A DNA stretch of 39,699 nt, from assembly GCA_015057755.1 (NCBI GenBank), contig SVDR01000015.1, forward strand, positions 1-39,699, read 5' to 3'. The translations under genes and the position numbers were made by a program. The notes under the pieces are model-generated. The model searched no databases. It was not told the origin of the DNA and saw only the letters and a program-made list of their open reading frames with translations. This DNA is from Lachnoclostridium sp. (GTDB lineage Bacteria; Bacillota_A; Clostridia; Lachnospirales; Lachnospiraceae). Each line of letters begins with the position of its first letter. Within the stretch, counting starts at the first letter, position 1. Shown here piece after piece: positions 32,467 through 39,699 of this stretch.

Positions 32467-32814
32467 GTGCAGATCAACTACAAAACCCTTGGTTCCCGTG
32501 TCAAAGAAGCAAGAAAACTCAGAGGTCTCACACAAGAACAGCTTGCAGAGCGCACGGACTTATCTACCACTCATATAAGCAACATTGAAAATGGAAATAC
32601 TACTCCCAGTTTGCAGGCAATCGTTGATATCGCAAATGCTTTGTCGGTCACATCCGATATGATCCTTTGTGACCATCTTGATCAGTCCGGAGCCATCTAT
32701 GAAGCCGAAGCGGCAAAGATTTTCAGCGACTGTACGATCGAAGAAGCACGTATCCTGACCGATACTTTAAAACATACGCTTGCCACTATAAGAAAACACT
32801 GTAAACCACGATAA
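32467..32814 (+). CDS. XRE-family transcriptional regulator
   Basis: A 115-residue protein with an N-terminal helix-turn-helix (KEARKLRGLTQEQLAERTDL, then STTHISNIENGNTTPSLQAI) and a short helical C-terminal part. The start is GTG at 32467, seven bases after AGGAG. This architecture is common among SinR-like and conjugative-element regulators, but no mobile-element genes are present here. It is followed after 28 bases by another small HTH gene, so the two are probably cotranscribed. Confidence 0.85.
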   Translation: MQINYKTLGSRVKEARKLRGLTQEQLAERTDLSTTHISNIENGNTTPSLQAIVDIANALSVTSDMILCDHLDQSGAIYEAEAAKIFSDCTIEEARILTDTLKHTLATIRKHCKPR

Positions 32815-32842
32815 TACTCAAACGCAGTTCGGAGGACCTACT

Positions 32843-33091
32843 ATGTACAAAAACAAATCCGAATCCGGTTTAAATAATATTTGCGGTTCAAAAATCCGCG
32901 AGATTCGAAAATCGATGCCGATCAAAACATCACAGCGTAAGCTTGCAGAAATGCTCCAGATCGAAGGGCTTGATGTCGACAAGAATGCAGTCCAGCGTAT
33001 CGAATCCGGCGCACGCTTTGTTACGGATATTGAACTGAAGATCATCGCAAAGGTTCTTAGGGTATCCTATGAAGATTTACTGAACCATTAA
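32843..33091 (+). CDS. Small XRE-like DNA-binding protein
   Basis: An 82-residue protein with a lambda-repressor-like fold: IREIRKSMPIKTSQRKLAEM, then the recognition region KNAVQRIESGARFVTDIELK. The ATG at 32843 follows GGAGG at seven bases. It is a stand-alone DNA-binding domain with no effector part, 28 bases after the previous XRE gene. Its target is unknown; a role as a partner or antagonist of the upstream regulator is possible. Confidence 0.8.
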   Translation: MYKNKSESGLNNICGSKIREIRKSMPIKTSQRKLAEMLQIEGLDVDKNAVQRIESGARFVTDIELKIIAKVLRVSYEDLLNH

Positions 33092-33101
33092 TACTATTGA
33101 A

Positions 33102-33491
33102 TTAAAAACCATATGAAACACGCAGACGTTCCTGATCAAGAAAATCCAGATAATGACAGAATCTGTTCTCGTCTGCTTCACGGATCGGTTCTTCCGGCCG
33201 CAGTCTGTAAGCCATAAATGCATGCGGATGCTTCGCATCCCACTCCTTTTTGCGTTCCCGGTCCATGGGAGTCTGCTCAACCACAAGCACATCTTCCATC
33301 GGAATGTTCAGCAAGCGGCTGAGGATTAATAAATTTTCCGTACTTGGAAGCGCCCGGCCGTTCAGCCACTTGTAGATAGCCTGAGGACTTTCAAGCCCCA
33401 TCTCTTCCTGTATCTCTCTTACCGTAACCCCGTACCAGGCCAGCAGCTTCCTTAGTCGTTTCCCTGTTGCTGCCTTCGAAATCCTATACAT
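33102..33491 (-). CDS. XRE-family transcriptional regulator
   Basis: A 129-residue protein with an HTH in residues ~10-65 (LAWYGVTVREIQEEMGLESP, then QAIYKWLNGRALPS) and a C-terminal region rich in Arg and Glu. The start is ATG 33491, five bases after GGAGGGG; the longer frame to 33542 has no site. It converges on the two small XRE genes with a 10-bp gap and no terminator, so the three regulators are packed into about 1 kb. A promoter precedes it at 33534-33562. Confidence 0.82.
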   Translation of the reverse strand: MYRISKAATGKRLRKLLAWYGVTVREIQEEMGLESPQAIYKWLNGRALPSTENLLILSRLLNIPMEDVLVVEQTPMDRERKKEWDAKHPHAFMAYRLRPEEPIREADENRFCHYLDFLDQERLRVSYGF

Positions 33492-33533
33492 ACAAACCCC
33501 TCCAGTCAAACCAACTTCTCTCCATGTACCTAT

Positions 33534-33562
33534 ATCATACACGATTATTATACGAATGTCAT
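33534..33562 (-). promoter_or_regulatory. Promoter of the XRE gene at 33102-33491
   Basis: On the minus strand ATGACA (33557-33562) and TATGAT (33534-33539) with a 17-bp spacer. Confidence 0.6.
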
Positions 33563-33612
33563 TGAACCGGCGGTTAAATTGTTATATGGACTCCGGAAAC
33601 AATTCTGACAAT

Positions 33613-34761
33613 TTATCTTCTTTTTACCTTCTTCAGGCTTACTACCGCTTCTGTATGAGCCGTCATCGGGAACATGTCCACAGCCCACGCCTCTTCTGCC
33701 TCGTATCCCTTTTTCTTAAACCACATCAGATCTCTCGCCAAAGTATCCGGGCCGCAGGATACATACACAACACGATCCGGACCGAGCGTTGCTACCGCAT
33801 TGACAAACTCTTCCGTACTTCCGCTTCTCGGCGGGTCCAGGAATACCACATCCGCTTTCGCTCCCTGGGAAGCCATCTGCACCATGAATTTTCCAGCGTC
33901 ATTATTGTAAAAACGAATGTTGTTCACTTTATTCATTTTTGCATTGGTTCCAGCGTCACGAACCGCGTCCTTATTCAGCTCCACGCCAATCACTTCTTTC
34001 GCTCCCGCAGAAGCCGCGATACCGATGGTTCCGATTCCACAGTACGCATCGATCACCGTCTCTTTGCCTGTCAGTTTGGCTGCCTTGATTGCAAGGTCAT
34101 ACAGTTTTTCCGTCTGAACCGGATTGATCTGGTAAAAAGATTTGGAGGAAATCCGGAACTTCTTTCCGCACAGTTCATCCACGATAAATCCAGGTCCGTA
34201 CAGCACCTGTTCTTTATCGCCAAGAACCATACTGGTTCCGCGGTTATTCACATTCTGGACAACGGTAGTGATTTCCGGATGTACCTTTCTCAACGCTTTC
34301 ACAAAATTGTTCTTCGACGGAAATACCGGAGAAGCAGTTACCAGCACAACCATGATCTCTCCAGTCTTGTGGGCAGTTCGGATCAGCACATGACGAAGAA
34401 AACCAAATCCTGTATCTTCATCATAGACCTTCATCTTAAAGGACGGAAGCAATTCACGCACGGTCTTGATGATCGCGTCCGCCTTTTCATTTTCGATCAG
34501 ACAGACATCGACCGGAAGAATCGTATGCGTTCCTTCTTTGTACACACCGGAAATAATCTTGCCTTTTCTGTCTCTGCCAAATACTGCATGAACTTTGTTG
34601 CGGTAATGGTACGGATCTTCCATTCCCACAACCGGATGTACTTTGCAAAATGGTTTTAACAGCTGACTGACTTCTTTATGTTTCTTTTTTAACTGTTCCT
34701 CATACGGCAGATCCAGATACTGGCATCCACCGCACTTCTTAAAATTCGGACACTGATTCAT
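33613..34761 (-). CDS. rlmD: 23S rRNA (uracil-5-)-methyltransferase, RlmD/TrmA family, short form
   Basis: A 382-residue SAM-dependent methyltransferase. It starts at once with the Fe-S cluster motif CPNFKKCGGC, then a central domain, then the catalytic Rossmann domain with VIDAYCGIGTIGIAASAG, FLDPPRSG and the catalytic Cys in YVSCGPDTLARDL. It would methylate uridine C5 in 23S rRNA (U1939/U747-type sites). It lacks the N-terminal TRAM domain that precedes the cluster motif in E. coli RlmD, so it is about 50-70 residues shorter than usual. The start ATG 34761 has a GGAG site. An exact site specificity (RlmC, RlmD or RlmCD) cannot be decided. Confidence 0.85.
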   Translation of the reverse strand: MNQCPNFKKCGGCQYLDLPYEEQLKKKHKEVSQLLKPFCKVHPVVGMEDPYHYRNKVHAVFGRDRKGKIISGVYKEGTHTILPVDVCLIENEKADAIIKTVRELLPSFKMKVYDEDTGFGFLRHVLIRTAHKTGEIMVVLVTASPVFPSKNNFVKALRKVHPEITTVVQNVNNRGTSMVLGDKEQVLYGPGFIVDELCGKKFRISSKSFYQINPVQTEKLYDLAIKAAKLTGKETVIDAYCGIGTIGIAASAGAKEVIGVELNKDAVRDAGTNAKMNKVNNIRFYNNDAGKFMVQMASQGAKADVVFLDPPRSGSTEEFVNAVATLGPDRVVYVSCGPDTLARDLMWFKKKGYEAEEAWAVDMFPMTAHTEAVVSLKKVKRR

Positions 34762-34855
34762 ATTTTAATCTCCATGATATCTCTTGATTTTTTAACTTCT
34801 TCCATTATAATAGATTATGACTTTTTTGTAAAATACAGATTGAGAGGAAACACTC

Positions 34856-35419
34856 ATGGACTTTTATATTGATAAAACACTCTATAACGGAACTCCGGAA
34901 GATCTTTCCGATCGCCTTCCGAAAGAGATCCGGACTTACGATCTTCTGGATTTTCTCCACGTTCCGTTTTCCCGCCTGGATCATGATGAGACTGCTTCCA
35001 TCGAATCATGCATGGAAGTAGAGAAACTTCTCGGCATCCACATCTGCAAGAATTTATTTCTCTGCAATGCACAGAAAACAAAATTCTATCTGCTGATGAT
35101 GCCAGGAACAAAAAAATTCAAAACGAAGAATCTCTCCAAACAGATCAACTCTGCCCGCCTTTCCTTTGCGGGAGACGAGTTCATGGAAAAATTCTTAGAT
35201 ATCACTCCGGGTTCTGTCAGCGTTCTCGGCCTTGCAAACGATACGGAGAACCAGGTGCAGCTTCTGATCGATGCAGACGTTTTAAAAGACGAATACATCG
35301 GCTGTCATCCATGCATCAACACATCCAGCCTGAAAATAAAGACAGCAGACTTATTGGATAAAATCCTGCCTGCTGTCCATCATGAATATATTTTAGTTGA
35401 TCTGCCTTGGGAAGAATAA
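34856..35419 (+). CDS. Prolyl-tRNA editing protein ProX (YbaK/EbsC-like deacylase)
   Basis: A 187-residue free-standing YbaK/ProX-type domain. The start YIDKTLYNGTPEDLSDRL is typical of ProX (a paralogue of the INS domain of prolyl-tRNA synthetase), and the conserved Lys-rich FYLLMMPGTKKF and GSVSVLGLANDT segments are present. It hydrolyses mischarged Ala-tRNA(Pro) in the cytoplasm. The ATG follows GAGAGGAA. It stands alone, divergent from the rlmD-like gene, and its last codons overlap a small hairpin (35409-35424) that may help termination. Confidence 0.88.
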   Translation: MDFYIDKTLYNGTPEDLSDRLPKEIRTYDLLDFLHVPFSRLDHDETASIESCMEVEKLLGIHICKNLFLCNAQKTKFYLLMMPGTKKFKTKNLSKQINSARLSFAGDEFMEKFLDITPGSVSVLGLANDTENQVQLLIDADVLKDEYIGCHPCINTSSLKIKTADLLDKILPAVHHEYILVDLPWEE

Positions 35420-35438
35420 TCTTCCTGAGGCTTTTCTT

Positions 35439-36449
35439 TTACTGCAATGCTCCACTCGGGCCAAAGGAGTAAGTCACGCCGTCGATCACTGCTGTTGTGT
35501 TGGCGAGCATCGCACCGCCGTTAGCCGGATCCAGATAGTACCAGTTGCCATCCGGTTTTACCCAGCCTGTGTAATAACCGGTCTCATGAGCAAAATACCA
35601 GATATCATCAATCTTCTCCCACGTTCCCGGAGTATAATCACTTCGGTCTGTTACCTGCATCGCCGCATAGTCTTTGAACGCAAACTCCAGACAAACGTTT
35701 CCGTTGATACCGTTTACCTTACCGCTGTCTGTGGACTGCCACATGGTACGGCCTTTGAGATTGTGGTCTCCGCCATATCTTGCCACCCAGAGATCATATT
35801 TGAACTGTTCAATGTCCATCTCCGTCGTAAAATAGTTATGAGAACTGTAAATGATCGGCGTATATCCGGCTTCCTCAATCACCTGACAGAATGCATTGAC
35901 AACATCTGTCAGCTCCTGCTTTGATAAATCCATAATATACTGAGATTCCACATCGACAGCCAGCGGATATGTAATATCATACGGAACAGCCTTTTCCAGC
36001 GCATAACGGGCTGCTGCTTTTGCTTCCTCTACCGTGCGTGTCTGCAGATAAACATATGGTGTCGTATGAACACCGTTTGCCTTTGCCTCACGCATATTTG
36101 TATCATAAGTCGGATCCATGGTATATTCACCTTCATATCCGAAGGAGCCCATACGGATCAGCGCGAACGAAATATCATCCGCTGCCACCTTGCCCCAGTT
36201 CACATCGCCCTGCCATTTGGAAACACTGACACCGCGCAGCACTGCTCCCTCGATCACATTACCCGCATCATCCACATAACCGGAAGCAGTTTTTACCCAC
36301 GGAGTCAGTTTTGCCCCAGGCCCCTGAACATCCGTTTCCACCACACGATCGTATCCCGGTCCCTTCGCCTCATCAGCCAAAGCTGTCATACACGGCTGAG
36401 TCAGTAAACATGCAGCGAGAGCTGCTGCAAATAAACGATTCTTTTTCAT
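35439..36449 (-). CDS. Secreted GH25-family protein with altered catalytic residues
   Basis: A 336-residue exported protein: signal peptide (residues 1-25, ALA|DE cleavage), a linker, a GH25 lysozyme-like domain (~68-262), and a C-terminal module resembling cell-wall-binding repeats (WYFAHETGYYTGWVKPDGNW). Active GH25 muramidases have an Asp at the start of the barrel (GxDVSxWQG), a DxE pair and a late Asp. Here the first reads GVSVSKWQG with Ser75, and the late Asp position reads GNVCLEF with Cys253; only D166-V-E168 of AVDVES remains. It may be a weak hydrolase, a binding protein or a regulator. It is convergent with the ProX gene. Confidence 0.82.
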   Translation of the reverse strand: MKKNRLFAAALAACLLTQPCMTALADEAKGPGYDRVVETDVQGPGAKLTPWVKTASGYVDDAGNVIEGAVLRGVSVSKWQGDVNWGKVAADDISFALIRMGSFGYEGEYTMDPTYDTNMREAKANGVHTTPYVYLQTRTVEEAKAAARYALEKAVPYDITYPLAVDVESQYIMDLSKQELTDVVNAFCQVIEEAGYTPIIYSSHNYFTTEMDIEQFKYDLWVARYGGDHNLKGRTMWQSTDSGKVNGINGNVCLEFAFKDYAAMQVTDRSDYTPGTWEKIDDIWYFAHETGYYTGWVKPDGNWYYLDPANGGAMLANTTAVIDGVTYSFGPSGALQ

Positions 36450-36573
36450 CTCTATCTACCGTCCTTTTTCAGAATGTAATGCTCATATCTTTGACAGTGC
36501 TATTATACCTCAGATACAGACGGAAATGTTTAAGTTTTACTTAATATTTCTGTGGCAAAACTATGGTAATTTT

Positions 36574-38190
36574 TTATTCCTCAGAAACGGTATTTCCTCT
36601 CATTTTCAGGACCATCAATACCGCAGCCGTTAACGCGATACCAACCGGAAGCGCGATCCATGCAGACTGTACGAAACCGGCTACGATGTATGTTACAAAG
36701 GAAATCGCTGCTACTGTCAGTGCATACGGAAGCTGGGTTGTAACATGATTTACATGCTCACACTGTGCACCTGCGGAAGCCATAATGGTTGTATCGGAGA
36801 TCGGAGAACAGTGGTCACCACACACTGCACCTGCCATACATGCAGAGATGGAGATCACCATCAGCTCCATGTTCGTATTCTGGAATACAGAAACTACGAT
36901 CGGAATCAGGATACCGAATGTTCCCCAGGATGTACCTGTCGCAAATGCGAGGAATAAACCAACTACAAAAACAATTGCCGGAAGGAAATTAATAAGTCCT
37001 GCCGCATTTGCCATAACCATGTCAGCAACATAAACATCTGCACCGAGGCTGTCTGTCATAGATTTTAATGTCCACGCACATACCAGGATCAGGATTGCAG
37101 ATACCATGGATTTGAAACCTTCCGGAATGCACTCCATACATACTTTAAAAGTAAGGACTCTGCGTGCAAGATAAAAAATAACTGTAACCACAAGACCAAA
37201 GAAACTTCCGTAAGTAAGACCTAAATCTGCATCACAATCTGCAAATGCACTGATAAAGTCTACACCGTCAAAAAATCCGCCTGTATACAGCATACCAACT
37301 ACGCAACATACGATCAGAGAGAAAATCGGTACAATTAAATCTAAAACAGTACCCTTTGTATTTACTTCCGCTTCTTCTACTGCCTCATACGGACGGCCTT
37401 CTGTTGTAAACAGGTCACCGTGAACCGCATTTTCTTCATGCTTTTTCATGGAACCAAAGTCCACTTTCAGGATCGTAAGACCAACCATCATAAAAAGTGT
37501 CAGGAGAGCATAGAAGTTGTACGGAATTGACTTTAAGAAAAGTTCAAATCCATCCTCACGTTCTACATAACTGGTAACTGCCGCTGCCCAGGAAGAGATC
37601 GGTGCGATAATACAAATTGGTGCTGCTGTCGCATCGATCAGATAGGAAAGCTTCGCTCTGGAAACTTTAAACTTATCTGTAACCGGGCGCATAACGCTGC
37701 CTACTGTCAGACAGTTAAAATAGTCATCAATAAAGATCAGAACGCCCAACATAACAGTCGCAAGCTGTGCTCCTACACGGCTCTTGATCTTGCTGGCTGC
37801 AAACTGACCAAATGCAGCAGAACCTCCTGCCTTATTCATCAGACACACGATCACGCCAAGCATGACAAGGAAAAACATAATTCCCACATTGCTCTCATCG
37901 GAAAGAACGGAAATAAAACCACCTTCAAAAATATGGTTCATTGCCAGTTCAAAATTAAATCCGGAATACAGAAAACCTCCTGCTAAAATTCCAATAAACA
38001 AGGAGCTGTAAACCTCCTTTGTGATCAATGCCAGACCGATCGCGATCACCGGCGGCACCAGTGCCCAGATTGTAGAATAGACACTCGGCACATAAACGGT
38101 TTCCTCTGCCGCAAATGCAGTCATGCTGAACAGCATCACAAATACCATCACAAGCACCGGCAGAGCTCGAAAACTTTTGTTACTTCTCAT
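36574..38190 (-). CDS. NhaC-family transporter under lysine-riboswitch control (probable lysine transporter)
   Basis: A 538-residue protein with a cleavable-looking hydrophobic N-terminus followed by about 12 membrane segments. NhaC-family motifs such as GTSWGTFGILIPIVVS and GDHCSPISDTTIMAS are present. The gene is preceded by a lysine riboswitch and an intrinsic terminator, so its expression should fall when lysine is abundant. In Firmicutes, NhaC-type genes under this riboswitch have been predicted to encode lysine transporters (called LysW in comparative genomics). That assignment is inference from regulation. The family alone would suggest an Na+/H+ antiporter. The start ATG 38190 lies downstream of an AAAGGATTAG site. 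Confidence 0.85.
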   Translation of the reverse strand: MRSNKSFRALPVLVMVFVMLFSMTAFAAEETVYVPSVYSTIWALVPPVIAIGLALITKEVYSSLFIGILAGGFLYSGFNFELAMNHIFEGGFISVLSDESNVGIMFFLVMLGVIVCLMNKAGGSAAFGQFAASKIKSRVGAQLATVMLGVLIFIDDYFNCLTVGSVMRPVTDKFKVSRAKLSYLIDATAAPICIIAPISSWAAAVTSYVEREDGFELFLKSIPYNFYALLTLFMMVGLTILKVDFGSMKKHEENAVHGDLFTTEGRPYEAVEEAEVNTKGTVLDLIVPIFSLIVCCVVGMLYTGGFFDGVDFISAFADCDADLGLTYGSFFGLVVTVIFYLARRVLTFKVCMECIPEGFKSMVSAILILVCAWTLKSMTDSLGADVYVADMVMANAAGLINFLPAIVFVVGLFLAFATGTSWGTFGILIPIVVSVFQNTNMELMVISISACMAGAVCGDHCSPISDTTIMASAGAQCEHVNHVTTQLPYALTVAAISFVTYIVAGFVQSAWIALPVGIALTAAVLMVLKMRGNTVSEE

Positions 38191-38227
38191 TTTTTCTAAT
38201 CCTTTCTTTGTATTCTCTGAAACAAAA

Positions 38228-38271
38228 ACACCACAAACGATAGTTCCTTACGGAAGACGCGTTTGTGGTGT
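38228..38271 (-). terminator. Regulatory terminator of the lysine riboswitch
   Basis: A perfect 12-bp stem (arms 38228-38239 and 38260-38271; minus strand ACACCACAAACG...CGTTTGTGGTGT) followed on the minus strand by TTTTGTTTT. It lies between the aptamer and the transporter gene. Confidence 0.9.
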
Positions 38272-38329
38272 AACATTCAGACAGACATAATACAAGAATC
38301 ACTCGTATTAGCTAATTTTCACAACACAA

Positions 38330-38488
38330 GATAGCGCTCCACATTTTGTGACAGTCCGCCGGATCTTCTCCGTCGTCCCAGGCATCCTTACACGGACCTG
38401 TAAGAATCCTTCGGCAAAATCCCCTTTCACACAAACAGCCGGTCCGGCTGAACGTTTGCGGTACTTATGAATCCTGCACCTCTATCTT
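38330..38488 (-). ncRNA. Lysine riboswitch (L box) aptamer
   Basis: On the minus strand the ~160-base element shows the conserved L-box blocks in order: GATAGAGGTGC (starts near 38487), AAGTA (38462-38466), GAAAGGGG (38421-38428), GCCGAAGG (38408-38415) and TGGGAC (38375-38380). The P1 helix is AAGATAG (38482-38488) pairing with CTATCTT (38330-38336). Lysine binding should favour the downstream terminator. A short stem at about 38291-38311 (AATACGAG/CTTGTATT) lies between aptamer and terminator and may belong to the antiterminator. Confidence 0.9.
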
Positions 38489-38535
38489 CTATAATCTGCT
38501 ATGTTTGCAGATGCTATTCATTTCATATGTGCGCC

Positions 38536-38541
38536 ATTATA
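38536..38541 (-). promoter_or_regulatory. Extended -10 of the lysine-riboswitch transcript
   Basis: On the minus strand TGC-TATAAT is an extended -10. It lies about 45 bases before the aptamer. The -35 position is poor (TTTTCT). Confidence 0.6.
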
Positions 38542-38562
38542 GCATTACTTCTCCAAAAAGAA

Positions 38563-38589
38563 AAGAGGAAATTTGTAAGATTTCCCCTT
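38563..38589 (-). terminator. Terminator after the glycogen branching enzyme gene
   Basis: On the minus strand AAGGGGAAAT and ATTTCCTCTT pair over 10 bp with one G-T pair, loop of seven, followed by TTCTTTTT. It directly precedes the riboswitch promoter. Confidence 0.75.
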
Positions 38590-38602
38590 TTTCTAATATT
38601 TT

Positions 38603-39699
38603 CTATTGTTTTTCTGCTTCAAGCATCTGTTTTGCCATCTCTTCTGCTTCAAGAATCTTTTTCGGAACCGGACGTTTTCTTCCTTCTTCCAGAACGATCG
38701 CTGTACGAGCCGGTAAATAAATTTCAATGAAATTCTGACCATTGAATCTCTTCACCGGATACTTGATGTGCTCAACCTGATTGAATCCGCCGTATTTCTC
38801 ATCGTCACTAGACATCGCAACTGTGTAGTCGGCATAATTCTCAACCGGGATCAGCACATTGGTCAGAGACTGACTCGGATGGAAGTTAAATGCAAACAGC
38901 AAACCTTTGCGGTAGAACGCGATCATCTTCTCCGGCTCTTTGGAAAGTTTCAGATCACCAAATGTCTGCTCAAAGATCTTGTGCTTCTTGGTGAGTGCGA
39001 TCATATCCTCATCAAAATCACCAAGCCACTGGTATTTCAGGAAACCATTGTCACGGAGACTCCACTGACGTCTGCAGTAATGGAAGCTCCAGCCATTGCC
39101 CTCACGCGGGAAATCGATCCATTCCGGATGACCGAATTCATTGCCCATGAAGTTCAGGTAAGCCTCACCGCCTGCACCGATGGAGAATAAGCGGATCATC
39201 TTATGGAGTGCGATCGCACGGTCAATATGCGGATTGTGGCAGGCCTTATCCATATCGGTGTACATATTGGCACCTGCCAGACGGAAGATCATGGTCTGAT
39301 CACCAACCAGAGCCTGGTCATGGCTCTCTACATAAGCCACAGTGCCCTCTCCCGGTCTTCTGAGGCACATATTGCCCCACATGCCATTGATATGCCAGCC
39401 TTCGTCCACAGACTCTTTTACGGCTTTCACCCACATATCCGGCATACCCATAGCCAGACGATAGTCGAAACCGATACCGCCATCCTCGATCGGCAGACAC
39501 ATACCCGGCATACCGGACATATCTTCCGCGATTGTGATAGCCTTCGGATTCACCTGACGGATCAGCTCGTTAGCAAGCTGTAAATATGTAATCGCCTCCA
39601 CATGTGTATTCAGAGAGAAGTATTTGCTGTTGTCAAAGCTTGTACCAAGGCCATGGTCATGGTACAGCATAGATGTAATACCATCGAAACGGAAACCGT
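38603..39699 (-). CDS. glgB: 1,4-alpha-glucan branching enzyme, C-terminal part (cut by right edge)
   Basis: The frame is open to the last base of the window; about 365 C-terminal residues are present. At the edge the sequence reads GFRFDGITSMLYHDHG, containing the nucleophile Asp of GH13 branching enzymes in the form typical of the eukaryote-like (GH13_8) group. The general acid Glu (TIAEDMSG) and the transition-state Asp (VESHDQAL) follow, as does NFMGNEFGHPEW. It introduces alpha-1,6 branches into glycogen. The C-terminal beta domain (from ~KHKIFEQTF) ends with a ~35-residue Glu/Lys-rich tail. The start lies outside the window. Confidence 0.9.
   Translation of the reverse strand, partial: GFRFDGITSMLYHDHGLGTSFDNSKYFSLNTHVEAITYLQLANELIRQVNPKAITIAEDMSGMPGMCLPIEDGGIGFDYRLAMGMPDMWVKAVKESVDEGWHINGMWGNMCLRRPGEGTVAYVESHDQALVGDQTMIFRLAGANMYTDMDKACHNPHIDRAIALHKMIRLFSIGAGGEAYLNFMGNEFGHPEWIDFPREGNGWSFHYCRRQWSLRDNGFLKYQWLGDFDEDMIALTKKHKIFEQTFGDLKLSKEPEKMIAFYRKGLLFAFNFHPSQSLTNVLIPVENYADYTVAMSSDDEKYGGFNQVEHIKYPVKRFNGQNFIEIYLPARTAIVLEEGRKRPVPKKILEAEEMAKQMLEAEKQ

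Noticed and set aside
33556..34659. A 367-codon open frame antisense to the rlmD-like gene
   Set aside because: It is rich in His, Arg, Ser and Phe, typical of a shadow frame. It matches no family and lacks a ribosome binding site; the opposite strand has a complete enzyme with all motifs.
1..39699. Mobile elements, prophage, CRISPR, tRNA or rRNA genes
   Set aside because: No transposase, integrase, phage structural gene, direct-repeat/spacer array or cloverleaf-like sequence could be recognised by reading both strands.

Overview
The window looks like a chromosomal segment of a low-to-mid G+C anaerobic Firmicute, most likely a gut Lachnospiraceae (Mediterraneibacter/Blautia/Dorea-like). This rests on gene content (PfoR-family membrane protein, DppA, DUF3870, DUF4392, NhaC-family antiporters, archaeal-type LeuCD, DacF-type carboxypeptidase, eukaryote-type glycogen branching enzyme), strong GGAGG ribosome binding sites, sigma-A-type promoters and many short intrinsic terminators between convergent genes. 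It is inference, not a database match. I see no rRNA, tRNA, insertion sequence, prophage or CRISPR array. It reads as core or near-core chromosome made of short operons.

Layout. 1-5.6 kb: edge of a small gene, a membrane-anchored XRE regulator, a creatinase/Xaa-Pro-peptidase homologue with altered metal positions, a D-aminopeptidase (DppA), and a two-gene XRE/membrane-protein unit whose promoter is flanked by two copies of a 19-bp operator-like repeat. 4.7-7.7 kb: a LysR regulator divergent from a split transketolase pair. 7.8-11.7 kb: a solute-binding lipoprotein, a D-Ala-D-Ala carboxypeptidase and a membrane-anchored polysaccharide deacetylase. 11.8-13.9 kb: two COG0523/CobW metal-chaperone GTPases, one carrying a tandem His/Cys-rich repeat domain and the other a YcgQ-like C-terminal domain. 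14.2-22.2 kb: a PfoR-family protein, convergent with a tight six-gene operon (KDPG-aldolase-like, P-loop kinase, 2-hydroxyacid dehydrogenase, ABC-F ATPase, PTS enzyme I, NhaC antiporter).

22.4-25.5 kb: DUF3870 plus ABC ATPase and permease with no binding protein, divergent from a D-glutamate-cyclase-like gene that has a structured leader ending in a terminator-like stem. 25.6-28.4 kb: leuCD divergent from a LysR regulator, with a perfect 11-bp inverted repeat across the shared promoter region. 28.4-34.8 kb: NudC-type Nudix hydrolase, MATE exporter, an FAD oxidoreductase with C-terminal Rieske domain, three small HTH regulators and an RlmD-like rRNA methyltransferase. 34.9-39.7 kb: ProX-type editing protein, a secreted GH25-family protein with substituted catalytic positions, a second NhaC-family transporter controlled by a lysine riboswitch plus terminator, and the C-terminal part of a glycogen branching enzyme running off the right edge.

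Functional threads: metal (probably zinc) handling by the CobW pair; sugar-acid and PTS metabolism in the six-gene operon; lysine-responsive transport; amino-acid-linked functions (leuCD, DppA, D-glutamate cyclase, ProX); and cell-wall remodelling (carboxypeptidase, deacetylase, GH25). The most rewarding places for follow-up are the unassigned attenuator-like leader before the D-glutamate cyclase gene, the His/Cys repeat domain, the six-gene operon, and the catalytically altered GH25 and M24 proteins.
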